Source of the DNA: Pseudomonas sp. ICMP22404 | Lineage (GTDB): Bacteria > Pseudomonadota > Gammaproteobacteria > Pseudomonadales > Pseudomonadaceae | Direction: 5' to 3' | DNA length: 64,000 bases | Assembly (NCBI RefSeq): GCF_006227205.1 | Contig: NZ_VCNG01000012.1 | Coordinates: 124,001 to 188,000, forward strand | Part shown: positions 18,181-26,633 of the stretch, piece by piece | Position numbering within the stretch: position 1 is the stretch's first letter | Layout of the letters: every line of letters starts with the position of its first letter | Made by a program: the position numbers and the translations under genes | The notes under the pieces: model-generated | What the model saw: only the letters and a program-made list of their open reading frames with translations | The model's database searches: none | Told to the model about the DNA's origin: nothing

Positions 18181-19077
18181 ATGGTTCGGGCACCACTGGG
18201 AGATTCTCGCTACTGGTCTGAATGGGTTGCGTATGTTGACGAACGCATTGCCCGAGCGCTTGAGAACGCGCGGGCCCCGGCGGGCGATCCCGACTACGCG
18301 CCGCAGTACGTCTATACCATCGCCCAGGACCATTGGCACCAGATGCTAAGTCGCTACTCTGCCGGATGCCCTGTCGCCGACTTGCCTCCTTATTTCCCTG
18401 GGCTACTCGATGCCTGTGAAGAGGCCGAACGCCTGGGGGCAACGGTCTGGACACCTGAGCAGCAATTCACCCGCCACAGCTGGCGCGTCAACTATGACCA
18501 TTACATCGTCTGCTTCTGGCTGGTGGGCTTGGGGTTGGCTCTGGAGATACCAGATGATCAATGGCGAAGGCTGCTGACCCTTATCGGCAACGAAGGCGAG
18601 GACGTGTTGCTCGACCGGGTCATCGCGAGTCGCACTCCCGAGCGCAAAGTGGGGGCCGCTCTCCTTTATCCCAAACCTTATGGACGACTGTTGGCGGCGG
18701 TGGATGCGCCGGTGGAGACGCAGGCTTCCAAGTTGGAAGCCTTTGTCAGTCACTGGTATCAGGAAGTCCGAACAGGGGCGAAATCCGGCTCCGATCCCCA
18801 GGCAGTCAGTTACAAGCATCCCTACTGGTACACCTATGGCGACGAGAATTTTGAAGGTGGCGCGTATTTCGGTCGCTGGTGCGTGGAAGCCGTGGCGGCG
18901 GTGAAGGCTTTTGGGTTGGATGATTCGCAGTGCCTGGGGCTTGAGCATTATCCAGGGGATTTACTCCGGTCCGATGGTCCGAGTACGCATCCGGTAAGGC
19001 AGGAGGTCGTGCCACCTGCGCCAGTGGTCGAGGAGACTAAAGTGGGATTTTGGGGACGGCTGTTGGGGCGTCGCTAA
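18181..19077 (+). CDS. PoNi-type immunity protein (DUF1910/DUF1911)
   Basis: 298-residue soluble protein. The C-terminal half reads SYKHPYWYTYGDENFEGGAYFGRWCVEAVAAVKAFGLDDSQCL...YPGDLL, the DUF1911 pattern; the N-terminal half (RYWSEWVAYVDERIARALENAR) fits DUF1910. This two-domain family neutralises PoNe DNase toxins. No PoNe-like toxin gene is present in the window, so it looks like an orphan immunity gene left beside the CDI locus. Shine-Dalgarno GAAGGAAA precedes ATG 18181. Its GC content is back near core values. The last ~25 residues (VEETKVGFWGRLLGRR) are a basic tail of unknown role. Confidence 0.82.
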   Translation: MVRAPLGDSRYWSEWVAYVDERIARALENARAPAGDPDYAPQYVYTIAQDHWHQMLSRYSAGCPVADLPPYFPGLLDACEEAERLGATVWTPEQQFTRHSWRVNYDHYIVCFWLVGLGLALEIPDDQWRRLLTLIGNEGEDVLLDRVIASRTPERKVGAALLYPKPYGRLLAAVDAPVETQASKLEAFVSHWYQEVRTGAKSGSDPQAVSYKHPYWYTYGDENFEGGAYFGRWCVEAVAAVKAFGLDDSQCLGLEHYPGDLLRSDGPSTHPVRQEVVPPAPVVEETKVGFWGRLLGRR

Positions 19078-19141
19078 GTGACGATCTGACGAGCAAAGCC
19101 GGGCATGGCGCTGCCAGTTCAGCGAATCCCAAGTGGGCACG

Positions 19142-19239
19142 CTGTGGCGAGGGAGCTTGCTCCCGCTGGGCTGCGCAGCGGCCCCGACAAGGCAAGGGCC
19201 GCTTCGTGCCCCCGCGGGAGCAAGCTCCCTCGCCACAGA
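19142..19239. repeat. Paired REP (hybrid of families A and B)
   Basis: Outer arms GTGGCGAGG / CCTCGCCAC are family B-like, but the inner part GGAGCTTGCTCCCGC resembles family A. 98 bp, between the PoNi gene and the next operon. Confidence 0.8.
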
Positions 19240-19398
19240 TTCCACCTGGGGCTGCCAGATCTTTCTGACGAACTGGCATTAGCGCCTTTCTCGCACTAAA
19301 CCTCTCCCATACGATCGGTTAACGGAACGCCACTTGCGGCCGATAAGCTGACGAGCACCCTTTTGGGCGCATCTTTTTTACTTGCCTGGACATCCTCG

Positions 19399-21006
19399 AT
19401 GCTGGCGTACCACCAAAAAAGTTTTCTGATCGTCGATGATTTCTCGGATTTCCGCAGTTCGATCCGCTCCATGTTGCGTGAGCTGGGTGTCAAGGACGTG
19501 GATACCGCCGACACCGGTGAAGTGGCGTTGCGCATGTGCTCGCAGAAGCGCTATGACTTCATCCTGCAGGACTATCACCTGGGCGACGGCCGCAAGAACG
19601 GTCAGCAGGTGCTGGAAGACTTGATGATCGAGAAGCTCATCAGTCATGAAAGCGTGTTTCTCATGGTGACTGCCGAGACCAGCCAGGCCATGGTACTCAG
19701 TGCCCTGGAGCATGAGCCCGATGCCTACCTGACCAAGCCTTTCAACCGCTCCGGCCTGGCCCAGCGGTTAGAGCGGCTGGAGCAGCGCAAGACCCTGCTC
19801 AAGCCGATTCTCCAAGCGCTGGATCGTGGCAAGCCGCTGGAAGTGCTCAATGCCTGCATCGCCCTGTGCAAGCAGGATCCGCGCTACGGGCCGTTGTGCC
19901 TGCGATATCGGGCCGATGCGCTGCGGGACCTGAACCAGAACGAAGCCCTGGAGCGCCTGTACAACACCATCCTGGCCGATCGTCCGTTGCCTTGGGCCTA
20001 TGCGGGCCTGGGCAAATTGATGTTCAAGCGCGGTCAGGTGGCGCAGGCCAAGGCCGTTTATGAAAAGGCCCTCAAGACATTTCCTATGATGCCTGCCTTG
20101 TATGACGGCATGGCCGATGTCCTGGTGGCCGAAGGTGACACGAAGCAGGCGCAGGAGGTGCTGGAAGAAGCGGTTCGCCTGTCGCCCCTGGCGGTGCGTC
20201 GACAATCGCTGCTGGGCAAGTTGGCAATGACCAACGAAGATTACGACACCGCCTCCAGGGCCTACCGCCAGGCGGTCGGGCAGGGCGCGCAGTCGCGTTT
20301 CAAGGATCCGGAAAGCAACCTCGGCCTGGCCCATGCACTGATCAGCAAGGGCAGCGAGAAAGGCCTCGACACCCGGACCCGGCTGGAGATCAACACGACC
20401 CTCAGCGCGGTGGCGAAGGAAAATCTCAACGACCCGGGACTGCAGGTCCGGGCGCGACTGATGAAAGCCACGAGCCTGTTGCTGAACGATGCCGAAACCG
20501 CGGAAAAACTCACCGAGCAGGCTTTGCAGCGTCTCGACGGCATGGAGCAATTCATGAGCGCCGAGGCCGCGCTGCTGGTGGCCAAGCAGTTGCAGATGCT
20601 CGGCCAGACCAGCGCCGGCGAGTCGATGCTCAAGAACTGTGCGGAAATCTACGGTGATGACCCGACGGTAATGCAAGGCATTGCCAAGCTCACTGACGAC
20701 CCGAATATTCTCAATCAGGGCAATGCCGCCGCCGAGCTGAACCGCGAAGGTGTGCGTGTCTACAAGACCGGTGCGTTGCCCGAGGCGCGGGAGTTGTTCC
20801 GCCGTGCGCTGAAGATGCAACCGAAGAACATCAGTATTGCCCTGAACATGGCGCAATCCCTGCTGCATGGCACCGATACCAGTGTGGAATCGGAGCTGCT
20901 GGAGGAATGTCGCGCCTGCCTGAAACTGGTGGGCATGATACCCGACACCGATGCGCGTTTTGCGCGCTATCAGAAACTGCGAAGCAAGGCATTTGGCGAT
21001 GAATGA
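19399..21006 (+). CDS. Response-regulator receiver protein with TPR repeats
   Basis: 535 residues. An N-terminal receiver domain (about 8-135) has acidic residues IVDDFSD, phospho-acceptor D58 in FILQDYH, the MVTAE Thr segment and the conserved Lys in AYLTKPF. The remaining ~400 residues are TPR-like helical hairpins (e.g. WAYAGLGKLMFKRGQVAQAKAVYEKALK and LNREGVRVYKTGALPEARELFRRALK), with no DNA-binding domain. Output is therefore probably through protein interaction. Start at ATG 19399 (MLAYHQKSFLIVDD) by fit to the receiver; the Shine-Dalgarno is poor. It overlaps the downstream histidine kinase by 8 bp, so the two form a pair. Confidence 0.85.
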   Translation: MLAYHQKSFLIVDDFSDFRSSIRSMLRELGVKDVDTADTGEVALRMCSQKRYDFILQDYHLGDGRKNGQQVLEDLMIEKLISHESVFLMVTAETSQAMVLSALEHEPDAYLTKPFNRSGLAQRLERLEQRKTLLKPILQALDRGKPLEVLNACIALCKQDPRYGPLCLRYRADALRDLNQNEALERLYNTILADRPLPWAYAGLGKLMFKRGQVAQAKAVYEKALKTFPMMPALYDGMADVLVAEGDTKQAQEVLEEAVRLSPLAVRRQSLLGKLAMTNEDYDTASRAYRQAVGQGAQSRFKDPESNLGLAHALISKGSEKGLDTRTRLEINTTLSAVAKENLNDPGLQVRARLMKATSLLLNDAETAEKLTEQALQRLDGMEQFMSAEAALLVAKQLQMLGQTSAGESMLKNCAEIYGDDPTVMQGIAKLTDDPNILNQGNAAAELNREGVRVYKTGALPEARELFRRALKMQPKNISIALNMAQSLLHGTDTSVESELLEECRACLKLVGMIPDTDARFARYQKLRSKAFGDE

Positions 21007-21691
21007 CAGCGAACAGGCACTCGATTTTTCCACGGTGATCGCGTCGACCGTGCACGACATGAAAAACTCCCTGACCTTGCTCATGCAGGCTCATACCCAG
21101 TGGCTCGAGCGCCTGCCCGAAGCGGCGCAGCAGACCCCCGAGCAGGGTGTGATGGAGTTTGAATTCGCCCACCTCAATGGCTTGATGGTGCAACTGCTGG
21201 GACTGTACAAGCTGGGTGTCAACCAGTTGCCGCTGCACCCGGCCTACCATGAGCTGGACGATTTCATCGAGGCGCAGTTGGCCGGCCATCAGGAGGTGTT
21301 CCGCAGCCGTGGGATCATGGTCACCTATGAGGTCGACCCTTTGAGCCCCCTGGGCTTTTTCGACCGAGAGCTGATTGCTTCGGTGCTCGACAACTGCATC
21401 AACAATGCCATTCGCCACGCCCGGCAGACGCTGTTGATCAGTGCGAGCGATGAAGCCGGGCAGTTGGTGCTCACCATCAACGACGACGGCCCAGGCTATC
21501 CACCCGAAATGATCGAGCGTCAGGCCGACTATGTTCAGGGCATCAACCACAGCAGCGGCAGCACCGGGCTGGGCTTGTACTTCGCCGCGCGGATCGCCGG
21601 GCTGCACCAGCGCGGCGGTGTGTGCGGGCGAACCGAAATTGCCAATGGCGGTGTGCTGGGGGGAGGCGTGTTCAGGATTTATCTGCCCTGA
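20999..21691 (+). CDS. Soluble histidine kinase, partner of the receiver-TPR protein
   Basis: 230 residues, no transmembrane segment. The likely phospho-acceptor His is in TVHDMKNSLTLL (about residue 19). The HATPase domain shows the N box (DNCINNAIRHA), the G1 box (INDDGPGYP) and the G2 box (GSTGLGLYFA). It lacks an input domain. The ATG at 20999 lies inside the end of the receiver-TPR gene, indicating translational coupling. Signal and output are unknown. Confidence 0.87.
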   Translation: MNDSEQALDFSTVIASTVHDMKNSLTLLMQAHTQWLERLPEAAQQTPEQGVMEFEFAHLNGLMVQLLGLYKLGVNQLPLHPAYHELDDFIEAQLAGHQEVFRSRGIMVTYEVDPLSPLGFFDRELIASVLDNCINNAIRHARQTLLISASDEAGQLVLTINDDGPGYPPEMIERQADYVQGINHSSGSTGLGLYFAARIAGLHQRGGVCGRTEIANGGVLGGGVFRIYLP

Positions 21692-21728
21692 GCCTGTCCC
21701 ACGCAGGAGGCCCCGGCAGCCTGCATCC

Positions 21729-21820
21729 TTGTGGGAGCGAGCCTGCTCGCGATAGCGCCGGGTCGGTTTATGCCGGGTTGTCTGATACGCCGCCATCGCG
21801 AGCAGGCTCGCTCCCACAGG
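21729..21820. repeat. Paired REP (family A)
   Basis: Inverted GTGGGAGCGAGCCTGCTCGC / GCGAGCAGGCTCGCTCCCAC copies flanking a ~40-bp loop, downstream of the kinase gene. Confidence 0.9.
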
Positions 21821-21930
21821 GTGTTCCCAGGCTCGATGTTTATTGTCTCCAGGTGCTTGATATTCCGAACAGCTGAAGCCTATTTTGTACGGGTTGCCGT
21901 TCGCGGCTCGCACATAACAAGGAATGCGTC

Positions 21931-23274
21931 ATGACGACCGATGGCCTGGGTTCACTCGCGCAGCGACTGACGGGCATTGATGAGATTGAATGTGTCACGC
22001 CGGACCTCAATGGCGTACCGCGGGGCAAGGTGATGACCGCTGCGGGTTTCCTGGAGGGGCGGCGGTTGCAGATGGCCCGGGGTGTGCTGTTGCAATGCAT
22101 CATGGGCGGTTATCCGCCATCGCGCTTCTATGGCAGTGACGATGGCGACCTGGCGTTGGTGGCCGATCCGAAACAGATCCACCGCCTGCCCTGGAGTTCG
22201 CACCCCCGCGCCCTGGCAATCTGCGATGCCGATGAACTGACCGGTGAAAGCTCTCGTCTCTCGACACGCGGCCAGCTCAAGACGGTGATCGCCCGGTATG
22301 CTGCCCGGGGCTTGGCGCCGGTGGTGGCGACCGAACTGGAATTTTTCGTCTTCGCGCCCAACCCGGATCCGACCCAGCCATTCCAGCCCCCGGTGGGCTT
22401 GGATGGACGTCGTGAAGACGGCCACTCGGCATTCAGTGTCAGTTCCAACAACGGCCTGCGCCCATTCTTCAACGAGGTCTATGAATGCATGGCAGCCCTG
22501 GGGTTGCCGCGCGATACCTTCATGCATGAAATGGGTGTGAGCCAGTTCGAGATCAATCTGCTGCATGGCGATGCTCTGCTGCTGGCCGACCAGACCTTCC
22601 TGTTCAAGCACCTGCTCAAGGAGGTCGCTCTCAAGCACGGCCTGACCGTGGTGTGCATGGCCAAACCGCTGGCCCATACGCCGGGCAGTTCGATGCATAT
22701 TCACCAGAGTCTCGTCGAGCTGGACAGCGGCCGTAATGTGTTCAGCGACGAGGCCGGCGAGCCAACGGCGGCGTTCAGGCACTTCATCGGCGGGCAACAG
22801 GCCGGCATGGCGGACTTCACGGCGCTGTTCGCGCCGAACGTCAACTCCTACCAGCGCCTGTGTCATCCGTTCGCGTCGCCGAACAATGCCTGTTGGTCTC
22901 ACGACAATCGCTCGGCCGGGTTACGGATTCCGGCCAGTTCACCAGTGGCCCGACGGGTCGAAAATCGCTTGCCCGGGGCCGATGCCAACCCTTACCTGGC
23001 TATCGCTGCCAGCCTGGCGGCCGGTCTTCATGGGATTGAAAATCGCCTGGAGCCGAGCGCTGCGATCCAGGGTGAATTCCAGGTGCCGGATAATCTATCG
23101 TTGCCATGTACCTTGCATGCTGCCCTGGAGCGTCTGAGACGTAGCCTTCTGGCGAAGGAACTGTTCGGTACAGAGTTCATCGAAGGCTACATCGCGACGA
23201 AAACCCTGGAACTGACCAGCTACTTTGATGAAATCACGCCCTGGGAACGGCGTGTGCTGGCAGCCCAGGCTTAA
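21931..23274 (+). CDS. Glutamine-synthetase-family protein (possible gamma-glutamylpolyamine synthetase)
   Basis: 447 residues of the GlnA/PuuA superfamily, which ligates glutamate or another carboxylate to an amine using ATP. Metal and nucleotide motifs are visible: VVATELEFFVF, QFEINLLHGDALLLADQTFLFKHLLKEVA, GSSMHIHQSL, NSYQRL and NRSAGLRIP. The sequence is of the PuuA/Spu type rather than canonical GlnA, as is usual for polyamine or amine catabolism enzymes in Pseudomonas; substrate unproven. Good Shine-Dalgarno (AAGGA) before ATG 21931. The downstream MFS permease may import or export a related compound. Confidence 0.85.
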   Translation: MTTDGLGSLAQRLTGIDEIECVTPDLNGVPRGKVMTAAGFLEGRRLQMARGVLLQCIMGGYPPSRFYGSDDGDLALVADPKQIHRLPWSSHPRALAICDADELTGESSRLSTRGQLKTVIARYAARGLAPVVATELEFFVFAPNPDPTQPFQPPVGLDGRREDGHSAFSVSSNNGLRPFFNEVYECMAALGLPRDTFMHEMGVSQFEINLLHGDALLLADQTFLFKHLLKEVALKHGLTVVCMAKPLAHTPGSSMHIHQSLVELDSGRNVFSDEAGEPTAAFRHFIGGQQAGMADFTALFAPNVNSYQRLCHPFASPNNACWSHDNRSAGLRIPASSPVARRVENRLPGADANPYLAIAASLAAGLHGIENRLEPSAAIQGEFQVPDNLSLPCTLHAALERLRRSLLAKELFGTEFIEGYIATKTLELTSYFDEITPWERRVLAAQA

Positions 23275-23343
23275 CGAAACGTCGCATTCGGGCTGCCTTC
23301 ACAGGCGGCCCCTACTTATCTCAAGGAGCCGCTCGGAACGCCG

Positions 23344-24681
23344 ATGCGCCAAGTCTGGAAACCTTTTCGAGCGCTTTATTTCGCCTCGCTGATGATGCTG
23401 ATCGGTTCGGGGCTGTTGAGTACTTACCTGGCCTTGCGCCTGGCTGCCGAGCATGTGGACAGCCTGTGGGTCGGTGCGCTGATGGCCGCCAACTATTTCG
23501 GCCTGGTGCTGGGCGGCAAGATCGGCCATCGGCTGATTGCCCGTGTCGGGCATATTCGTGCCTACTCGGCCTGTGCAGGGATCGTCGGTGCGGCGGTGCT
23601 GGGTCACGGCCTGGTGAGCTGGCTGCCGGCCTGGGTGGTGCTGCGGGTGATCGTCGGTCTCGGCATGATGTGCCAGTACATGGTCATCGAGAGCTGGCTC
23701 AACGAGCAGGCCGATGCGAAGCAGCGTGGGGTGGTGTTCAGCGGCTACATGATCGCCTCGTACCTAGGGATGGTGCTGGGTCAACTGATCCTGGTGATCC
23801 ACCCGGCCCTGGGGCTGGAACTGCTGATGCTGGTGGCGCTGTGCTTTGCCCTGTGCCTGGTGCCGGTGGCGTTGACCCGCCGGATCCACCCGGCGCCGTT
23901 GCGTCCGGCACCGATGGAGCCGCGGTTCTTCATCAAGCGCGTGCCACAGTCATTGAGTACGGTGTTGGGCTCCGGGCTGATCGTTGGCTCGTTCTATGGC
24001 CTGGCGCCGCTCTATGCCTCCCAGCAAGGGCTGTCGACCGAGCAGGTCGGCCTGTTCATGGGTAGCTGCATCTTTGCCGGCCTGCTGGTGCAGTGGCCGC
24101 TGGGTTGGCTGTCCGACCGTTACGATCGCGCGCTGCTGATCCGTTGCTTTGCCCTGTGCCTGGCGGTTTTCGCAGCGCCATTGGCAATTCTGTCGGCGGT
24201 GCCGCTGGAGGTGCTGTTCATCGCGGGGTTCTTCTGTTCGCTGATGCAATTCTGTTTGTACCCGCTGGCGGTGGCGTTTTCCAACGACCACGTCGAAGCT
24301 GATCGCCGGGTGTCGCTGACCGCCATGCTGCTGGTGACCTACGGTGTGGGTGCGAGTATCGGCCCGTTGGTGGCCGGGGTGCTGATGAAGTCGTTCGGCA
24401 GCCACATGCTGTATGCCTTCTTCACCTTTTTTGCATTGGTACTGGTGTGGCGCATACGGCCGAAAGCGGTGACCAACCTGCATCAGGTCGATGACGCACC
24501 GCTGCATCACGTGGCGATGCCCGACAGCATGTCCAGTTCGCCGCTGGTGGCGTGTCTCGATCCGAGGGTTGATGAGCAGGTGGTGCAGGAGCAGATGCAG
24601 GTGTCGCCGAATCCGGAGGTCGAGCCGGTGGCAGAGCCGGTTACCGAGGCGGCTGAGGCTGAGGAGCCTCAGGCCAGGTAA
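23344..24681 (+). CDS. MFS transporter (YcaD-like)
   Basis: 445 residues with about 12 predicted transmembrane helices in two bundles separated near residue 190. The loop 2-3 region GKIGHRLIARVGHIRAYS and the loop 8-9 region GWLSDRYDRALLIR are the MFS signature. The start is within 70 bp of the preceding glutamine-synthetase-family gene on the same strand, so they are probably one operon. An acidic, Glu/Val/Pro-rich tail of ~50 residues (EQVVQEQMQVSPNPEVEPV) is cytoplasmic and low-complexity. Substrate unknown. Confidence 0.85.
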   Translation: MRQVWKPFRALYFASLMMLIGSGLLSTYLALRLAAEHVDSLWVGALMAANYFGLVLGGKIGHRLIARVGHIRAYSACAGIVGAAVLGHGLVSWLPAWVVLRVIVGLGMMCQYMVIESWLNEQADAKQRGVVFSGYMIASYLGMVLGQLILVIHPALGLELLMLVALCFALCLVPVALTRRIHPAPLRPAPMEPRFFIKRVPQSLSTVLGSGLIVGSFYGLAPLYASQQGLSTEQVGLFMGSCIFAGLLVQWPLGWLSDRYDRALLIRCFALCLAVFAAPLAILSAVPLEVLFIAGFFCSLMQFCLYPLAVAFSNDHVEADRRVSLTAMLLVTYGVGASIGPLVAGVLMKSFGSHMLYAFFTFFALVLVWRIRPKAVTNLHQVDDAPLHHVAMPDSMSSSPLVACLDPRVDEQVVQEQMQVSPNPEVEPVAEPVTEAAEAEEPQAR

Positions 24682-24698
24682 GAGAAGTGCGGCGCGCC

Positions 24699-24766
24699 CA
24701 TCGCGAGCAGGCTCGCTCCCACAGGGACTTGGGTAACCCATGTGGGAGCGAGCCTGCTCGCGATGA
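24699..24766. repeat. Paired REP (family A)
   Basis: Compact inverted pair ATCGCGAGCAGGCTCGCTCC / GGGAGCGAGCCTGCTCGCGA with a ~20-bp loop, between convergent genes. Confidence 0.9.
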
Positions 24767-24803
24767 GGTCAGTCCAGAAGCAGCGATACTTTAGGGCTGA
24801 AGA

Positions 24804-25550
24804 TCAGAGATCGTCTTTATCGAAACGGCGAGCTTCACGCTGCAACTGATAAACGAAACGCTCGACCTGCCGCTGCACCAGGCCACTGATATTGTGGAAG
24901 CGCACGCCGGCGAAAGTGGTGTTGATGCGCTCTTCGAAATGCAGGTAGCGCAGCTCGACCGGCGCCGTCATATTGCCAAAGGGCAGGGCGGCGATGAAGC
25001 GCTCATACACCTGGCCCAATTGCAGGCGCTCGGTGATGTCGCCATCGAAGCGCAGCTTGCAGCCGGTGGCGGAGATATCCAGCAGTTTGCCGTTCACCGG
25101 TGACTTGAGCTTGTCGCCGCCCAGTTCGATGTTCACCAGTTGCGCCAGTTTCAGGGCGGCGCGGAAGGCGTTGCGACGTTGGTGATAAACCACTTCGTCG
25201 GGCAAGGCGCCGCGATAGCAGCGGCCATCGTTGGACTCATTGATCGTCAGCGGGCCATTGCCTTCCCATGCGATGCGCACGCCATCATGGAAACCCTCGA
25301 CCCGAAACGGCTCGCCCGCGAGCAGGAAGCGTTCTCCGTCGCGAGGGATCATTTCATCCAGGGCAATGGTGTTCTTCTCGCGATCGACGTCGACCAGGTA
25401 GCTCTGGAAGCGTTGTGTGCGTTCATGAAAGGTAATGATCAGTGGATCGTGACTATCTTGCAGCATCCGCAAGTTGCCGGAGATTTCCAGGGGCGTGGTA
25501 AGGACCTTAGGCGGTTGCGGAGCATCATCCGCGTTTGAGGCGTTGAACAC
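24804..25550 (-). CDS. flgZ: c-di-GMP-binding flagellar brake FlgZ (YcgR family)
   Basis: 248 residues. An N-terminal YcgR domain (about 15-115) precedes a C-terminal PilZ domain with both c-di-GMP-binding motifs: RRNAFR (RxxxR, about residue 124) and DISATG (DxSxxG, about 160). When bound to c-di-GMP it slows flagellar rotation by acting on the motor. The start is GTG 25550 with a GGAGA Shine-Dalgarno. It is the last gene of the leftward flgM-flgN-flgZ cluster, the usual place for flgZ in Pseudomonas. Confidence 0.92.
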   Translation of the reverse strand: MFNASNADDAPQPPKVLTTPLEISGNLRMLQDSHDPLIITFHERTQRFQSYLVDVDREKNTIALDEMIPRDGERFLLAGEPFRVEGFHDGVRIAWEGNGPLTINESNDGRCYRGALPDEVVYHQRRNAFRAALKLAQLVNIELGGDKLKSPVNGKLLDISATGCKLRFDGDITERLQLGQVYERFIAALPFGNMTAPVELRYLHFEERINTTFAGVRFHNISGLVQRQVERFVYQLQREARRFDKDDL

Positions 25551-25642
25551 GGTGGGTCAATCTCCAGGCAAAATACGACTACGAATGGCTAGCATTTTGC
25601 CAGCATCTATCGCGGGTTGATAGAGCGCATGCATGGTTCGTT

Positions 25643-26110
25643 TCATGCCTGGCTGAGCGGGCGATGCTTGACCATTTTGGCGGTCGAGCCGCGAGCATCG
25701 TAAAGCGTCGGGATTTCACCGCCATTGAGGATGCGCAACTGGTTGGCGGTAGCGGCCTGCTGGAGTTGGATCGATTGGCCATTGCGGGCGTTGGCGGCCT
25801 GGCACTGGGCGAGCAGCTCATTGAGCACTGCACTTTGGGAGAGCAACTGATCGCCGATCGTCGACTGGCTCGCCAGTTGCTCGAGGCCATCGTTGTTCGC
25901 GGGCAGGTTAAGGCTGGCGAGAATCTCGCTACGTTTACGGCCATGCTGATCGAGCAAAATGATCAATGCCTGTTTCTGTGCCAGGATATTTTCCAGCAAG
26001 GGCATGTCGCGACCGTGCAGCGCCAGGGATTCGGTCTGCAGGAGTTCCAGCAATTGTTGCGCTGGAACAAAATCGTCGATGATCAGTTGCAATAAATGAG
26101 TGTCGTGCAT
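25643..26110 (-). CDS. flgN: Flagellar export chaperone FlgN
   Basis: 155-residue, mostly alpha-helical cytoplasmic chaperone for the hook-filament junction proteins FlgK and FlgL. Helical segments such as LLELLQTESLALHGRDMPLLENILAQKQALI and the Gln-rich region QCQAANARNGQSIQLQQA fit FlgN. It lies 46 bp downstream of flgM and precedes flgZ, probably in one transcript from the FliA promoter at 26499-26525. Confidence 0.9.
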   Translation of the reverse strand: MHDTHLLQLIIDDFVPAQQLLELLQTESLALHGRDMPLLENILAQKQALIILLDQHGRKRSEILASLNLPANNDGLEQLASQSTIGDQLLSQSAVLNELLAQCQAANARNGQSIQLQQAATANQLRILNGGEIPTLYDARGSTAKMVKHRPLSQA

Positions 26111-26156
26111 GGCTGGCCTTGGGTCTTAGCGTCCAAAAGCCTGCGCAGGCGGCGGC

Positions 26157-26462
26157 CTAGCGCTGGGCTTCGAAGTTGAGCAGTTTGCTGGCTACACGGT
26201 TGCTGTCGACTTTATAGCTGCCATCGGCGATGGCTGCTTTCAACTCGGCCACGCGGGCGTTGTTGACGACAGGTTGATCGCGCAGCTTGTCAGTGACCTT
26301 CTGCAACTGTTGAGCCTCATCACTGAGGTGTACCGATTCCCCATTCTTGACGACTGTCGCTTGCTCGGCCGGCGAGGATTTTTCGGTTTCCTTGCTGGCG
26401 CTGGGGCGCGTGGTGCCCGTCAATGGTGAAGAGCTGTTTAAACGGTTGAAATCGATGACCAT
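26157..26462 (-). CDS. flgM: Anti-sigma-28 factor FlgM
   Basis: 101 residues. FlgM binds and inhibits FliA (sigma-28) until exported through the finished hook-basal body. N-terminal MVIDFNRLN, a disordered Ser/Thr/Lys-rich stretch, then the sigma-binding C-terminal half VHLSDEAQQLQKVTDKL...VNNARVAELKAAIADGSYKVDSNRVASKLL are typical. A near-consensus FliA promoter precedes it, giving the usual feedback loop. Confidence 0.94.
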   Translation of the reverse strand: MVIDFNRLNSSSPLTGTTRPSASKETEKSSPAEQATVVKNGESVHLSDEAQQLQKVTDKLRDQPVVNNARVAELKAAIADGSYKVDSNRVASKLLNFEAQR

Positions 26463-26498
26463 GGTAAAAAACCTCTGGGTATTTGGACGCTTGCCATG

Positions 26499-26525
26499 TT
26501 TTCGGCCATCCCCAAAAAAACTTTA
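26499..26525 (-). promoter_or_regulatory. FliA (sigma-28) promoter of flgM
   Basis: Minus strand reads TAAAGTTT (26525-26518), an 11-bp spacer, then GCCGAAAA (26506-26499), matching the FliA pattern TAAAGTTT-N11-GCCGATAA except for one base. It ends 37 bp upstream of the flgM start. Confidence 0.8.
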
Positions 26526-26633
26526 GGCTCATTTGTTCAATGAGCGTGCGCACGTCTGCGCTTGCCTTGCGTAAGGCACAGTCTAGGGAACAGCAGGGTC
26601 AAGCGCCAGCTTTCTACCCATTTCTACCGATCG

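Noticed and set aside
5388..19400. Attachment-site repeats bounding the CDI locus as a genomic island
   Set aside because: No copy of the tRNA-Arg(CCT) 3' end and no integrase or transposase gene were found by eye on the far side.
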